Positions 23,918 through 32,743 of a DNA stretch of 64,000 nucleotides are shown here, piece by piece. The stretch lies in contig JAFKKV010000012.1 in NCBI GenBank assembly GCA_017304475.1, forward strand, positions 1-64,000, given 5' to 3'. Within the stretch, counting starts at the first letter, position 1, and each line of letters starts with the position of its first letter. Source of the stretch: Hyphomicrobiales bacterium. Lineage in GTDB: Bacteria; Pseudomonadota; Alphaproteobacteria; Rhizobiales; Phreatobacteraceae. A model generated the notes under the pieces. The model did not search any database. It was not told the DNA's origin and saw only the letters and a list, made by a program, of their open reading frames with translations. Made by a program: the position numbers and the translations under genes.

Positions 23918-24628
23918 ATGAGCAACGATCCCGCGGCGAAATTCGATCCTTCCCGGGCCGGCGAATACGCGCAGCAGAGCCGTATCGCCCTGGCCGGCTA
24001 TGACGCCTGCCACGAATTGTCGGCCTGCATGCTGGCCGCCGCGCTCGGCAGCGGCCAGGCCGCCCGCGTCCTGGTGGTCGGGGCGGGCGGGGGTGCCCAG
24101 GAGATCGTCACGGCGGGTGCGCTCGAGCCGGCCTGGGATTTCGTCGCGGTCGACCCGTCGGAACCGATGATGGAGCTGGCGGTGGCGCAGGTCGAGGCCA
24201 AGGGGCTCGCCGATCGGACCACTTTCCATCTCGGCTATGTCGACGACATCTCGGCCAATGAACGCTTCGACGCGGCGACGCTGATCGGCGTGCTGCATCA
24301 TCTGCCGGGCGATGCGGCCAAACAGGCGATCCTGAAGGCCATCGCGGCCAGGCTGCAGCCGGGCGCCCCGCTCATTCTCGCCGGCAACCGCTTTGCCTAT
24401 AGCAGCCAGCCGCTGCTGCTGGCGGCCTGGGGCCAGCGCTGGCGCATGCATGGCGCGACGCCGGCGGAAATCGAGGCCAAGCTCGGCAAGATCCTGCAGG
24501 GCGCCGATCCCCCGCATTCGGAGGAGGCCATCGCCGCGCTGCTGCACGACGCGGGTTTCGAGCCGCCGACGCGGTTCTTTTCCAGCCTGTTCTGGGGGGC
24601 CTGGATCGCCCGCCGAAAGGCCAATTGA
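23918..24628 (+). CDS. Class I SAM-dependent methyltransferase
   Basis: A 236-residue cytoplasmic methyltransferase. Motif I is VLVVGAGGGAQEIV (about residues 50-63), motif II acid in FVAVDPSEPMMELA, and motif IV in FDAATLIGVLHHLPGD. The C-terminal part (ILAGNRFAYSSQPLLLAAWG onward) is the substrate lid. The overall form recalls the group annotated as CmoA-like or ubiquinone/menaquinone-type methyltransferases, but the substrate cannot be read from sequence. GGAGG lies 12 bases before the ATG at 23918; the longer frame from 23834 is unlikely. No operon partner is clear. Confidence 0.8.
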   Translation: MSNDPAAKFDPSRAGEYAQQSRIALAGYDACHELSACMLAAALGSGQAARVLVVGAGGGAQEIVTAGALEPAWDFVAVDPSEPMMELAVAQVEAKGLADRTTFHLGYVDDISANERFDAATLIGVLHHLPGDAAKQAILKAIAARLQPGAPLILAGNRFAYSSQPLLLAAWGQRWRMHGATPAEIEAKLGKILQGADPPHSEEAIAALLHDAGFEPPTRFFSSLFWGAWIARRKAN

Positions 24629-24697
24629 GCCGGGTGGCTCCGACAAGATCGCCGTCACGCTGGACGGCGTCCCCTTTCCTCGCCATCGTCCGACACC

Positions 24698-24979
24698 ATG
24701 ACCGACAAGCCGCGCATCACCATTCTCTACTGCACCCAGTGCAACTGGCTGCTGCGCGCCGCCTGGATGGGCCAGGAACTCCTGTCGTCCTTTGGCCAGG
24801 ACCTGGGCGAGGTGGCGCTGATCCCCGGCACCGGCGGCGTGTTCGAAGTGCGGGTCAATGGCGAGCTCATCTGGGAGCGCAAGCGCGATGGCGGCTTTCC
24901 CGAAGCCAAGGTTTTGAAGCAGCGGGTGAGGGACCTGGCCTGGCCGGAGCGCGATCTCGGCCATTCCGACCGGAAATGA
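24698..24979 (+). CDS. Rdx family (SelT/SelW/SelH-like) thioredoxin-fold protein
   Basis: A 93-residue protein with the family pattern ITILYCTQCNWLLRAAWM: a CXXC redox site at about residues 13-16 where eukaryotic SelW has Cys-X-X-Sec. GTGGVFEVRVNGELIWERKRDGGFPEAK is the conserved second half. Such bacterial Rdx proteins are small, stand-alone, and of unclear redox role. Both cysteines are present, so it is likely active as a thiol redox protein. Short intergenic gaps on both sides; probably its own unit or in line with the methyltransferase. Confidence 0.88.
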   Translation: MTDKPRITILYCTQCNWLLRAAWMGQELLSSFGQDLGEVALIPGTGGVFEVRVNGELIWERKRDGGFPEAKVLKQRVRDLAWPERDLGHSDRK

Positions 24980-25098
24980 CCGGTTTGACGCGGCCGCCGG
25001 TGTGAGCCCGGCTCAGCAGTCCAGCCATAGAACTCATTTGATCGGGTGACCGCCGCTCGCCATCCTCGCCGCCTGGACGACTGTCGGAGAAACGGCCC

Positions 25099-26067
25099 AT
25101 GGCGCGCCTCGCAGCCCTTTTCGCCGCCCTTTTCGGCCTCGCGGCGCAGCCGTCACCGGCGGCGGCCCAGGCCTTTCCGCAGCGCCCGGTGCAGATCCTG
25201 GTGCCCTTTGCCGCCGGCGGCGCGGTCGACGTCATCGCCCGCACATTGGCCGATGCGCTGGCCAGGAGCTGGGGCCAGCAACCGGTGGTCGACAACCGCC
25301 CGGGCGCCGGCGGCCAGGTCGCGTCGCAGGCGCTGGTCCGCTCGGCTCCCGACGGCCACACGCTGCTGATCGTCGCCAGCGGCCATCCGCTGAACCAGTT
25401 CTTCTATCCCAGGCTCGCCTACGACACTTTCGCCGACTTCACCCCGATCACCCAGATCGCCAGCTCGCCGCTGGTCATCGCGGTCAATGCCAAGGATGCC
25501 GCGCCCGACCTGAAGCGCTTCCTGGAAGGCGCGCGCGGCCGCCCCGGCGGGCTCAATTACGGCGTCTCGGGGTTCGGCACCTCGGCCCATCTCGCCGGCC
25601 TGCTGGTGGCCTCCTCGGCGGGTGTCGAGCTGACGCCGATCCCGCACCGGTCGGGCACGCAGGCCCTGCAATCGGTGATCTCGGGCGATCTGCCGATGAG
25701 CATCAACCCGCTGGCCGAAGTGCTGGGTCAGGTGCAGTCCGGCCTGGTCCGGCCCATCGCGGTCACCAGCGCCGTCCGCTCGCCGGCGCTGCCCAATGCA
25801 CCGACGGTGGCGGAAGCGGGCTATCCGGGCTTCGAGGCGGGCGTCTGGTGGGGCGTGCTGGCGCCGGCCAACCTGCCGGCGGACCTCAAGGCGCGGCTGC
25901 ACAAGGACATCGTCGCGGCCCTGGCCGAACCGAATGTCCGGCGCATGCTCGAGACGATCGGCGCGACTCCGGTCGGCTCGTCACCCGCGGAATTCGACGC
26001 CTATATGCGCGCGGAAGCCGCCAAATGGGGCCCGGTCATCCGCGCCGCCAATGTCCGGATCGAATAG
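25099..26067 (+). CDS. Bug/TctC family periplasmic solute-binding protein
   Basis: A 322-residue periplasmic receptor of the tripartite tricarboxylate transporter type. Signal peptide of about 24 residues (ARLAALFAALFGLAAQPSPA, cleaved after AQA). The mature start FPQRPVQILVPFAAGGAVDVIAR and VVDNRPGAGGQVASQALV are the Bug family hallmarks; YGVSGFGTSAHLAG and PAANLPADLK are typical later blocks. The ligand is unknown, usually a dicarboxylate or aromatic acid. No TctA/TctB membrane genes are adjacent, as is common for the many orphan Bug proteins. Confidence 0.9.
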   Translation: MARLAALFAALFGLAAQPSPAAAQAFPQRPVQILVPFAAGGAVDVIARTLADALARSWGQQPVVDNRPGAGGQVASQALVRSAPDGHTLLIVASGHPLNQFFYPRLAYDTFADFTPITQIASSPLVIAVNAKDAAPDLKRFLEGARGRPGGLNYGVSGFGTSAHLAGLLVASSAGVELTPIPHRSGTQALQSVISGDLPMSINPLAEVLGQVQSGLVRPIAVTSAVRSPALPNAPTVAEAGYPGFEAGVWWGVLAPANLPADLKARLHKDIVAALAEPNVRRMLETIGATPVGSSPAEFDAYMRAEAAKWGPVIRAANVRIE

Positions 26068-26093
26068 ATCCCGGGCGCCCGGTTCCTGTCCGG

Positions 26094-27686
26094 TTATTCG
26101 ACCTTCCAGGGGAAGGTCCAGGTCTCGGTCAGCGCCTTGGTGCCGGTGCGCAGGAAGGCGCGCAGGTCGACCGTCTGGCCGGCCTCGCCGATCACGTCGA
26201 TGCCGGCCCGGAAGCCGCGCGTCTGGGTGTTCGGCACCAGGAAGGTGCGGGTGATCCTGGCATTGGCGGCGGTCGGTACCACCTGCACCAGGTCCGGCTG
26301 GGTCAGGTAATATTCCAGGTCGCCGCCGACGAAATCGACGATGAAGCGGGCGGCATTGGCCGGCAGCGCCTCGCTCGAACCGAGCGCGACGGGTTTGGTG
26401 CGATAGGTGTTCAGCGCATAGGCGCCGGGATGCAGCCTGGCCTCGTTGGTGGTCGACACCACCCGGTAGGCGAAGGTCAGGGTCTGGCCCTGTTCGACCG
26501 GGCGGTTGGGCACCCAATAGGCGACGATATTGTCGTTGGTCTCGTCGGAGGTCGGCAATTCGACCAGCTCGACCCGGCCGTCGCCGAAGCCCTCGCGGGG
26601 CTCGACCCAATAGCTCGGCCGCATCTCGTAATTGAGGTCAAGATCCTGGTAGTGCTCGAAAATGCGATCGCGCTGCATCAGGCCGAAACCGCGGACATTG
26701 CGGTCGGCGAATTGCGAGATCTCCGGCGCCTTGGGATTGCGCAGCGGCCGCCAGAGCCATTCGCCGGTGTCGGAATGGATCAGCAGGCCGTCGGAATCGT
26801 GCAGTTCGGGCCGGAAGTCGTCGAAGGCGCGCCGGTCGTTCTCGGCATAGAAGAACATGGAGGTCAGCGGGGCGACGCCGAGCTTGGGGATGGCGCGGCG
26901 CGGAAACAGCGTGCAGTGCACGTCGAGCACGGTTTCCTGGGCCGGAAACACGGTGAAGCGGAAGGCACCCGTCAGGCTCTCGCCGTCGAGCAGGGCGAAA
27001 ATGGTGCAGGAACCGGCATCCGCGGTCGGCGTCTCGACCCAGAACTCGCGGAAGATCGGGAATTCCTCCTGGCCGGGCCCGGCGGTGTTCACCGCAATGC
27101 CACGTCCGGACAGGCCGTATTTCTGGCCGCGCCCGAGGAAGCGGAAATAGCTCGCGCCGAGGAACGAGATGAGCTCGTCCTGCACGCGCGGATCGTTCAG
27201 GGGATAGTGGATGCGGAAGCCGGCAAAGCCCATATCGACCGGCAGCGGCCGTTCGAAGCGGTTGCGGCCATAGTCGAACAAGGCCGCGGCATAGGGCACG
27301 GGGGTGGGGATGCCGTCGCGGATGACGTTCACCACCACAGGGTCGCGGTAGATGAAGCCCAGATGGAACATCTGCATCCGGAACGGGCCGTTGGCCTGGC
27401 CGAGCAGCGCCCGCTCGGGACGGAAGCGCATTTCGCGATACTGGTCGAAATTCATCGCGGTGAGCGCTGGCGGCAATTGCGGCCGCGGCGGCTCGTAGGC
27501 GAGGCCCGCGAGCTCGCGGGCCCGGCGCACCACATCCTCATAGGCGAAGCGCGCGGTCGGCTGCGGCGTGGCGGGCGCCGGAGGCGGGGTCTGGCCGGTC
27601 TGTGCGGCGACGGTGGCGGGCCAGGCGATGCCCGCGGCGGCAAGCAGCTTCAGCGCATCGCGACGGGCGAAAATCGGCAGACTCAT
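26094..27686 (-). CDS. opgD: Periplasmic glucan biosynthesis protein (OpgD/MdoD-like)
   Basis: A 530-residue protein of the MdoG/OpgD family, which shapes osmoregulated periplasmic (cyclic or linear beta-) glucans. The N terminus MSLPIFARRDALKLLAAAGI looks like a twin-arginine signal, as in OpgD rather than OpgG. The mature part has FAYEDVVRRARELAGLAYEPP, FDQYREMRFRPERALLG, LGASYFRFLGRGQKYGLSGRG and ERDRIFEHYQDLDLNYEMRPSYWVEP-type family blocks. The ATG at 27686 is chosen over an upstream start at 27713 because it gives the Tat signal directly and follows GAGAGG. The glucosyltransferase OpgH is not next to it. Convergent with the Bug gene. Confidence 0.9.
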   Translation of the reverse strand: MSLPIFARRDALKLLAAAGIAWPATVAAQTGQTPPPAPATPQPTARFAYEDVVRRARELAGLAYEPPRPQLPPALTAMNFDQYREMRFRPERALLGQANGPFRMQMFHLGFIYRDPVVVNVIRDGIPTPVPYAAALFDYGRNRFERPLPVDMGFAGFRIHYPLNDPRVQDELISFLGASYFRFLGRGQKYGLSGRGIAVNTAGPGQEEFPIFREFWVETPTADAGSCTIFALLDGESLTGAFRFTVFPAQETVLDVHCTLFPRRAIPKLGVAPLTSMFFYAENDRRAFDDFRPELHDSDGLLIHSDTGEWLWRPLRNPKAPEISQFADRNVRGFGLMQRDRIFEHYQDLDLNYEMRPSYWVEPREGFGDGRVELVELPTSDETNDNIVAYWVPNRPVEQGQTLTFAYRVVSTTNEARLHPGAYALNTYRTKPVALGSSEALPANAARFIVDFVGGDLEYYLTQPDLVQVVPTAANARITRTFLVPNTQTRGFRAGIDVIGEAGQTVDLRAFLRTGTKALTETWTFPWKVE

Positions 27687-27881
27687 GAAGCCTCTCGGCA
27701 AGAATACGCGCACGCCGAAGGAGGCGTCCTGGGGTCATGACCCCAAGGCATGAAACCGTCAAGAGGGAGGTATGTCAGCGCGCGCGAAGGGATGCATCTG
27801 CATCGCAGCTCATCGCGTCGCCGGCTTGCGGACCGGGCCGCCGATTTGCCAGTGTGCCGGCGCAACGAGTGGAGATGCGCA

Positions 27882-28661
27882 ATGGCCCCCAGGGATCTTC
27901 TCGACATGACCGGGCGTGTTGCGCTGGTGACCGGTGCCGGCACCGGACTGGGCGCGCGCTTCTGCGCAGCGCTGGCCGAACATGGCGCGGCGGTCGCGGC
28001 CGTCGCCCGGCGTGCCGACAAGGTCGAGAGTGTGGCGGCGGCCATCCGGGCCAAGGGCGGCAAGGCGATCGCGGTCTCCGGCGACGTCACCGACCCGGCC
28101 TCGATCAAACAGGCTTTCGATGCCGCGGAACAGGCCTTCGGCACCGTCGATGCGGTCGTCGCCAATGCCGGCATCGCCATTCCCGGCCGGGCCGTGGAGA
28201 CCAGCGACGCCGACTGGCGGGCGGTGATGGCGACCAATCTCGACGGCGTGTTCTTCACCGGCCGCGAGGCGGCGCAGCGGCTGCTGGCCGCCGGCAAGCC
28301 GGGCGCGATCGTCAATATCGCCTCGATCCTCAGCTATGGGGTCACCAAGGGCACCGCCTCCTACGCGGTCTCCAAGGCGGCGGTGGCGCAGGTCACCCAG
28401 GCCATGGCCTATGAGCTGGCGTTCAAGGGCATCCGGGTCAATGCCATCGCGCCGGGCTATGTCATCACCGACATCAATCGCGACTACCTGACCAGCGACA
28501 AGGGCCAGTCCATGCTGCGCGACATTCCGGTCGGGCGGTTCGGCGAGGAGCAGGATCTCGACGGCGCGCTCCTGCTGCTGCTCTCGGAAGCCGGCCGGTT
28601 CATGACCGGCACCGTGGTCACCGTCGATGGCGGACATCGCATCGGGCTGCGGGGCGTCTAA
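27882..28661 (+). CDS. SDR family oxidoreductase
   Basis: A 259-residue short-chain dehydrogenase/reductase with a Rossmann fold. TGAGTGLG is the cofactor glycine motif (residues about 17-24), NAG near 90, the active Ser in NIASILS, and YAVSKAA gives the Tyr-X3-Lys pair; VDGGH is the usual C-terminal end. Arg-rich ARRADKV after the second strand suggests NADP(H) preference. GGAG lies before the ATG at 27882. It precedes the NIPSNAP and ThDP-enzyme genes on the same strand with short gaps, so a common pathway is possible; the substrate is unknown. Confidence 0.88.
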   Translation: MAPRDLLDMTGRVALVTGAGTGLGARFCAALAEHGAAVAAVARRADKVESVAAAIRAKGGKAIAVSGDVTDPASIKQAFDAAEQAFGTVDAVVANAGIAIPGRAVETSDADWRAVMATNLDGVFFTGREAAQRLLAAGKPGAIVNIASILSYGVTKGTASYAVSKAAVAQVTQAMAYELAFKGIRVNAIAPGYVITDINRDYLTSDKGQSMLRDIPVGRFGEEQDLDGALLLLLSEAGRFMTGTVVTVDGGHRIGLRGV

Positions 28662-28709
28662 TCGCACGCGGCATAGCTCCGTACCGAAAACTCGACTAGG
28701 GACCACGCC

Positions 28710-29024
28710 ATGATCATCGACGAACGCACCTACACGACGCTGCCCGGCAAGGTGAAGGCCTTCCTGGAAATCTATGAGCGCCTGGCGAAGCCGATCCAGT
28801 GGCCGATCCTCGGCGAGCCCATCGGTTTCTTCGTCACCGAGATCGGCGAGCTGAACCAGGTGGTCCATATGTGGCGCTATGACAGCATGGCCGATCGCGA
28901 GCAGCGCCGCGCCAAGCTGGCGACGGCGCCCGGCTGGGGCACCTATCTCGATACCGGGACGCCGCTTCTCCTCAAGATGGAGAACCGGATCCTCGTTCCC
29001 ACCGCCTTTTCGCCGTTGAAGTGA
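28710..29024 (+). CDS. NIPSNAP family protein
   Basis: A 104-residue protein with the dimeric alpha-beta-barrel NIPSNAP pattern: MIIDERTYTTLPGKVKAFLE at the start, EIGELNQVVHMWRYDSMADRE in the middle, GWGTYLDTGTPLLLKMENRI at the end. These small cytoplasmic proteins often accompany catabolic operons and are thought to be monooxygenase-like or binding proteins. It lies 48 bp after the SDR gene and 20 bp before the ThDP enzyme, so it probably belongs to the same transcript. Function beyond the fold is not known. Confidence 0.88.
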   Translation: MIIDERTYTTLPGKVKAFLEIYERLAKPIQWPILGEPIGFFVTEIGELNQVVHMWRYDSMADREQRRAKLATAPGWGTYLDTGTPLLLKMENRILVPTAFSPLK

Positions 29025-29044
29025 CGGCTGTTTCCGGAGCTCTT

Positions 29045-30601
29045 ATGACCAAGTCCATGAACGGGGCCGAGAGCCTCGTCCGCACCCTCGTTGCCGGCGA
29101 CGTGACGGTGAGCTTCACCAATCCGGGCACGTCGGAAATGCACTTCGTCGCGGCGCTCGATCGCGTCGACGGCATGCGCTGCGTGCTCTGCCTGCATGAG
29201 AATGTCGCGACCGGCGCAGCCGACGCCTATTACCGGATGACCGGCAAGCCCGGCTCGACCCTGCTGCATCTGGGCCCGGGCCTCGCCAATGGGCTGGCCA
29301 ACCTGCACAACCTGAAGCGCGCGCGTTCGGGCGTGGTCAATATCGTCGGCGAACATGCGACCTATCACCGCGTCTACGACGCGCCGCTGACCTCCGACAT
29401 CGAGGGCATTGCCGGCTCGATGTCGCATTGGGTGAAGACCTCGGTCTCGGCGACCGACGTCGCCGCCGACGGCGCCGCCGCGATCACCGCGGCGAGCCAG
29501 CCGCCCGGCCAGATCGCCACCCTGATCCTGCCGGCCGACACCGCCTGGAATGTCGGTTCCGGCCCGGCGCCGGTCGCCGCCGCGGCGGCGCCGGCCAAGG
29601 TCGCCGAGGCGGCCGTCGAGGCCGCCGCCAAGGCCATCCTCGCCGGCGGCAAGCCGATGATCCTGCTCGGCACCGACGGCGTGCGCGAAAAGGCGGCCGC
29701 GCTCGCCTCGCGCATCCAGCAGAAGACCGGCACGCGCATTCTCGGCCAGACCTCGGTTGCCCGCATGGAGCGCGGCGCCGGCCGTGTCGCGCTCGACCGG
29801 CTGCCCTATCCGGTCGACAGCGCGCTCGCCGCCACCAAGGGGATCACCCATCTGATCCTGGTCGGCACGCAGGCACCGGTCGCCTTCTTCGCCTATCCGA
29901 ACAAGCCGTCGACGCTTTATCCGCCGGAGGCGGAGGTGGTGACGCTGGCGACCCCGGCCGAGGATGCCGTCGACGCCCTGGAGCGGCTGGCCGAGCGGCT
30001 GGGCGCCGCCAAGACCGAGCCCCTGCTGACGGCGCCGCGCCGGACCGATCTGCCGCGGGGCGCCCTCAACCCCGATACGATCGCCACCGTGATCGGCAAT
30101 CTCATGCCGGAAAACGCCATTGTCGTCGACGAATCGGTGACGACGGGCCGCGGCTTCTTCCCGCATTCCTATGGCGCGGCGCCGCATGACTGGCTGCAGC
30201 TCACCGGCGGCGCCATCGGCGAGGGCCTGCCGCTCGCGGTCGGCGCGGCGGTCGCCTGCCCGGATCGCAAGGTCGTGTCGCTGCAGGCCGACGGATCCGG
30301 CATGTATTCGCTGCAGGCCTTGTGGACCATGGCGCGGGAACGGCTCGACGTGGTCGTCTGCATCTGGGCGAACCGGACCTATGCCATCCTGAAGCTCGAG
30401 CTCGCCAATGTCGGCGCCGAGAATCCGGGCCGCAAGGCGCATGACATGCTGTCCCTCGGCGATCCCGACCTGGACTGGGTGTCGCTCGCCCGGGGCATGG
30501 GCGTGGAAGCCACGCGCGTCGACACGGCGGAGGCTTTCGCCGACGTCTTCGCCGCCGCCGCCAAGCGCAAGGGGCCGTTCCTGATCGAGGTCCTGTGCTG
30601 A
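29045..30601 (+). CDS. Thiamine-diphosphate enzyme, acetolactate synthase large-subunit-like
   Basis: A 518-residue ThDP-dependent enzyme. The PYR domain holds the catalytic Glu near residue 52 in CLHENVATGAADAYYRMTGK; a central domain follows (LILPADTAWNVGSG, KPMILLGTDGV); the C-terminal PP domain has the ThDP-binding run QADGSGMYSLQALWTMARER and ending ANRTYAILKLEL. The usual GDG is ADG here, and the length is below that of true IlvB (about 570-590), so a role in valine or isoleucine synthesis is doubtful; a decarboxylase or lyase of the benzoylformate or oxalyl type is as likely. There is no small regulatory subunit gene. Follows SDR and NIPSNAP genes. Confidence 0.82.
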   Translation: MTKSMNGAESLVRTLVAGDVTVSFTNPGTSEMHFVAALDRVDGMRCVLCLHENVATGAADAYYRMTGKPGSTLLHLGPGLANGLANLHNLKRARSGVVNIVGEHATYHRVYDAPLTSDIEGIAGSMSHWVKTSVSATDVAADGAAAITAASQPPGQIATLILPADTAWNVGSGPAPVAAAAAPAKVAEAAVEAAAKAILAGGKPMILLGTDGVREKAAALASRIQQKTGTRILGQTSVARMERGAGRVALDRLPYPVDSALAATKGITHLILVGTQAPVAFFAYPNKPSTLYPPEAEVVTLATPAEDAVDALERLAERLGAAKTEPLLTAPRRTDLPRGALNPDTIATVIGNLMPENAIVVDESVTTGRGFFPHSYGAAPHDWLQLTGGAIGEGLPLAVGAAVACPDRKVVSLQADGSGMYSLQALWTMARERLDVVVCIWANRTYAILKLELANVGAENPGRKAHDMLSLGDPDLDWVSLARGMGVEATRVDTAEAFADVFAAAAKRKGPFLIEVLC

Positions 30602-30641
30602 ACCTGTCGCGTCACGCCCGCGATTCAGCGATGATCCGGGC

Positions 30642-31397
30642 GTGACCGAATTGCCCGCACCCGCCGCGCCGTCCTTCGCCGCACGCTATGGCCACGCGCT
30701 TGCCGATGCCGGCTGGCGGGTGGCGCTGCATCTTTTGCCCTATGCGCTGCTCGCCGGCATCGTCGCGGAGATGATCGTCCGGCTGCGCGTGGCGGCGGTC
30801 TGGAAACTGCCGCTGGTGCTGGGCGCCCTCGGCTCGCTGCATCTGGCGGTCATGCTGGGCGCCTATGTGGCGACGCTGCGGCGCCTCGACCGGCAGGGCC
30901 GCCCGGTGCCGCCGGCGCGCCACCACCTCGGCGCGGCGGGGCGGATCACGCTCGAGACGGTCAGCATGCTCGCGGTGGCGCTGCTGGCGGGACTGGCGCT
31001 GACCGGCGCCATCGACGTGGCCGTCAACCTGGCCGATGCGAGTTTCGACGAACGCTGGCCGTGGATCCTGGCGCGGGCGGTGGCGACTGCCACGGCGCTC
31101 GCCGTCATCATGATCCTGCTGATCGCCGCGACCGCTCTTGCCGGCTCGTCGGCCGGCGCGCGCGTCGGTCTCGGTCAGGCGACCGGCGCCTTGAACCGCG
31201 CCTCGACACGGGCGGCGGCGGTCATCTGCACGGTGGTCGTCGCCGGCACGCTTGCGACGGTTGCGGGCGCCCTGCTGGCGCAGGCGGCGGGTCTGTGGCC
31301 GCCGGGGCTCGCCGCCGGACTCGCCAAGGCCCTGGGCTTTCTCGGCGCAACCACGACGCTCAGCATCGGCGCGTCGACGCTCGCGGCCGGGGACTAA
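30642..31397 (+). CDS. Multi-pass membrane protein of unknown function
   Basis: A 251-residue, Ala/Leu-rich protein with about six hydrophobic segments (for example HLLPYALLAGIVAEMIVRL, VSMLAVALLAGLALTGAIDV, ALAVIMILLIAATALAG and VICTVVVAGTLATVAGALL). No recognised domain or motif. It begins with GTG 40 bases after the ThDP-enzyme stop. Its stop codon (TAA at 31395-31397) lies in the first bases of a dispersed repeat that also occurs at 31680, so the original C terminus may have been different before the repeat arrived. Confidence 0.6.
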   Translation: MTELPAPAAPSFAARYGHALADAGWRVALHLLPYALLAGIVAEMIVRLRVAAVWKLPLVLGALGSLHLAVMLGAYVATLRRLDRQGRPVPPARHHLGAAGRITLETVSMLAVALLAGLALTGAIDVAVNLADASFDERWPWILARAVATATALAVIMILLIAATALAGSSAGARVGLGQATGALNRASTRAAAVICTVVVAGTLATVAGALLAQAAGLWPPGLAAGLAKALGFLGATTTLSIGASTLAAGD

Positions 31398-31738
31398 GCA
31401 ACCAGAGCTCGATCGTCTCGGATTGAAGCGAATGGCACCAAGGTTGGCCGTCCTTCGAGGCTCGCTTCGCTCGCACCTCAGGATGAGGGGTTTGGGTGTA
31501 TGGCATTGATGTTGCTCATGAAGCTTGAACGGACGAGCGCATTTTGCATCGCCCTATATGCAAGCCTCCACATTCCTCATCCCGACGCAAAAGCGAGCTT
31601 TTGCGTGGAGGTGCGAGCGAAGCGAGCCTCGAAGGACGGCCGACCGAACTGCAATGCTTCGATCTGACACGATCACGCTCTAAACAACCAGAGCTTGATC
31701 GTCTCGGATTGAAGCGAATGGCACCAAGGGTAGCCGTC
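31394..31738. repeat. Composite repeat module: direct repeats around a 34-bp inverted repeat
   Basis: The 388-bp gap between the membrane-protein gene and the creatininase gene has no gene. It holds two direct repeats of 59 bp (31394-31452 and 31680-31738, four mismatches), which share TCGGATTGAAGCGAATGGCA. Between them are perfect inverted 34-bp arms (31446-31479 and 31608-31641; core TTCGAGGCTCGCTTCGCTCG), a motif abundant between genes in Rhizobiales. A small hairpin ACGCAAAAG/CTTTTGCGT lies at 31585-31606. No transposase is present; it looks like a non-autonomous or REP-like element. Confidence 0.7.
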
Positions 31739-31785
31739 GGAACGGCGTTGCCGGCCCATGGGCAAGGCGCCGCGCCACGACCTGT

Positions 31786-32616
31786 CTATTCAACCTTGCC
31801 GGAGGTCGTTTCCTGGCCGCGGCCGGCCTGCCAGACAGGGTCGGGTGTCGACCACAAGCGCTCATTGCGGATGGCCGCCGCCAGTTCGCGCGCCTGGATC
31901 GCCAGAAAGCGCTCGCCTTTGCCAGCGCTCGCAGCGCGTGGATCGCCCTTGACGCCGGTCGCCGGTGCGCGCTCCGAGAAGGAATAGAACCGTGAAAAGC
32001 CGGCCGGCGTGTCCACGGGCGCCGGCCGCTGCTGAGTCGCTTCATCGAATTTATCCGTGCGAACCAGCTCGCCGGCGATCGTCAGCATCACCGACGTCTC
32101 GCCCTCGCAGGCATGCCTCGGTCCGGTGTCGGTTTCGAAGATCTCGGCAACCTCTTTCGGCGCCAGCATCCAAGGCGTGGTCGCCACGATCGGCATGGCG
32201 AAGGTCACGGCCAGTTCGCGCGCGATGACCGCCAGGGGATCGATGTTGCCGCCATGGCCGTTGACCAGCAGCAACCGCGCAAAGCCGAGCGCCTTCAAGG
32301 ACCTTACGATGCTGTGGACGATGGCGCGGTAGGCCTCGAAGTCGACGCTGATCGTGCCGCCGAACGGAAAATGATGCTCGCTCATTCCGAGCCACAGTCC
32401 CGGCATGACGGCGACCGGAATGTCCTGGGCGACCAGCCGTGCGGCGCGGATTGCGGCGGCGCTTGCACTGGCGGTGTCGGTGATGACAGGCAGGTGCGGC
32501 CCATGCTGTTCGAGCGAACCCGTGGGCAGGATTGCAAGCGCATTCGGCCGTGCGGCAATGGCCCGCAATTCCGGCGCGGTCATGCGCGCCCATTCGACTT
32601 CGATCGCCACTGTCAT
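31786..32616 (-). CDS. Creatininase family protein
   Basis: A 276-residue amidohydrolase-like enzyme. The metal-binding family pattern is visible: LPTGSLEQHGPHLPVITDT (Glu and His ligands), SEHHFPFGGTISVDFE, VNGHGGNIDPL, and an acidic residue in the HACEGETSVML segment. Members include creatinine amidohydrolase, FAPy deformylase and mycofactocin MftE; which reaction this one catalyses is open, and no mft genes are nearby. ATG at 32616 directly follows GGAG, while the GTG at 32610 has better spacing to it, so the start may be two codons later. The repeat module lies after its 3' end. Confidence 0.86.
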   Translation of the reverse strand: MTVAIEVEWARMTAPELRAIAARPNALAILPTGSLEQHGPHLPVITDTASASAAAIRAARLVAQDIPVAVMPGLWLGMSEHHFPFGGTISVDFEAYRAIVHSIVRSLKALGFARLLLVNGHGGNIDPLAVIARELAVTFAMPIVATTPWMLAPKEVAEIFETDTGPRHACEGETSVMLTIAGELVRTDKFDEATQQRPAPVDTPAGFSRFYSFSERAPATGVKGDPRAASAGKGERFLAIQARELAAAIRNERLWSTPDPVWQAGRGQETTSGKVE

Positions 32617-32743
32617 CTCCGGAGCTCGCAACGGTCGATATCTATCCGATATCCAGATCCGGGCTTCCAGCAGATTGTCCATGCGAAGGCGAAGTGGCAG
32701 CGTCCCGGTCATCACCGGGCGCAAAGGCCGGGAGCCTGCTGGC

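Noticed and set aside
24629-24697. GGACGGCGTCC with a following CCTTT as a terminator
   Set aside because: Stem is only four to five pairs and there is no real T-run.
26071-26082. CCGGGCGCCCGG palindrome between the Bug gene and opgD
   Set aside because: Short GC-only palindromes are expected by chance at this composition; no T-run for termination.
25848-27740. 630-codon plus-strand frame over opgD
   Set aside because: Opposite strand has a Tat signal and full OpgD family pattern; this frame has no recognisable domain.
29045-30601. Calling this gene ilvB (acetohydroxyacid synthase for valine/isoleucine)
   Set aside because: Shorter than IlvB, altered GDG motif, no ilvN partner, and catabolic-looking neighbours.
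31544-31987. 147-codon plus-strand frame beginning in the repeat module
   Set aside because: Consists of the inverted and direct repeats and then the antisense of the creatininase 3' end; no ribosome site or family.
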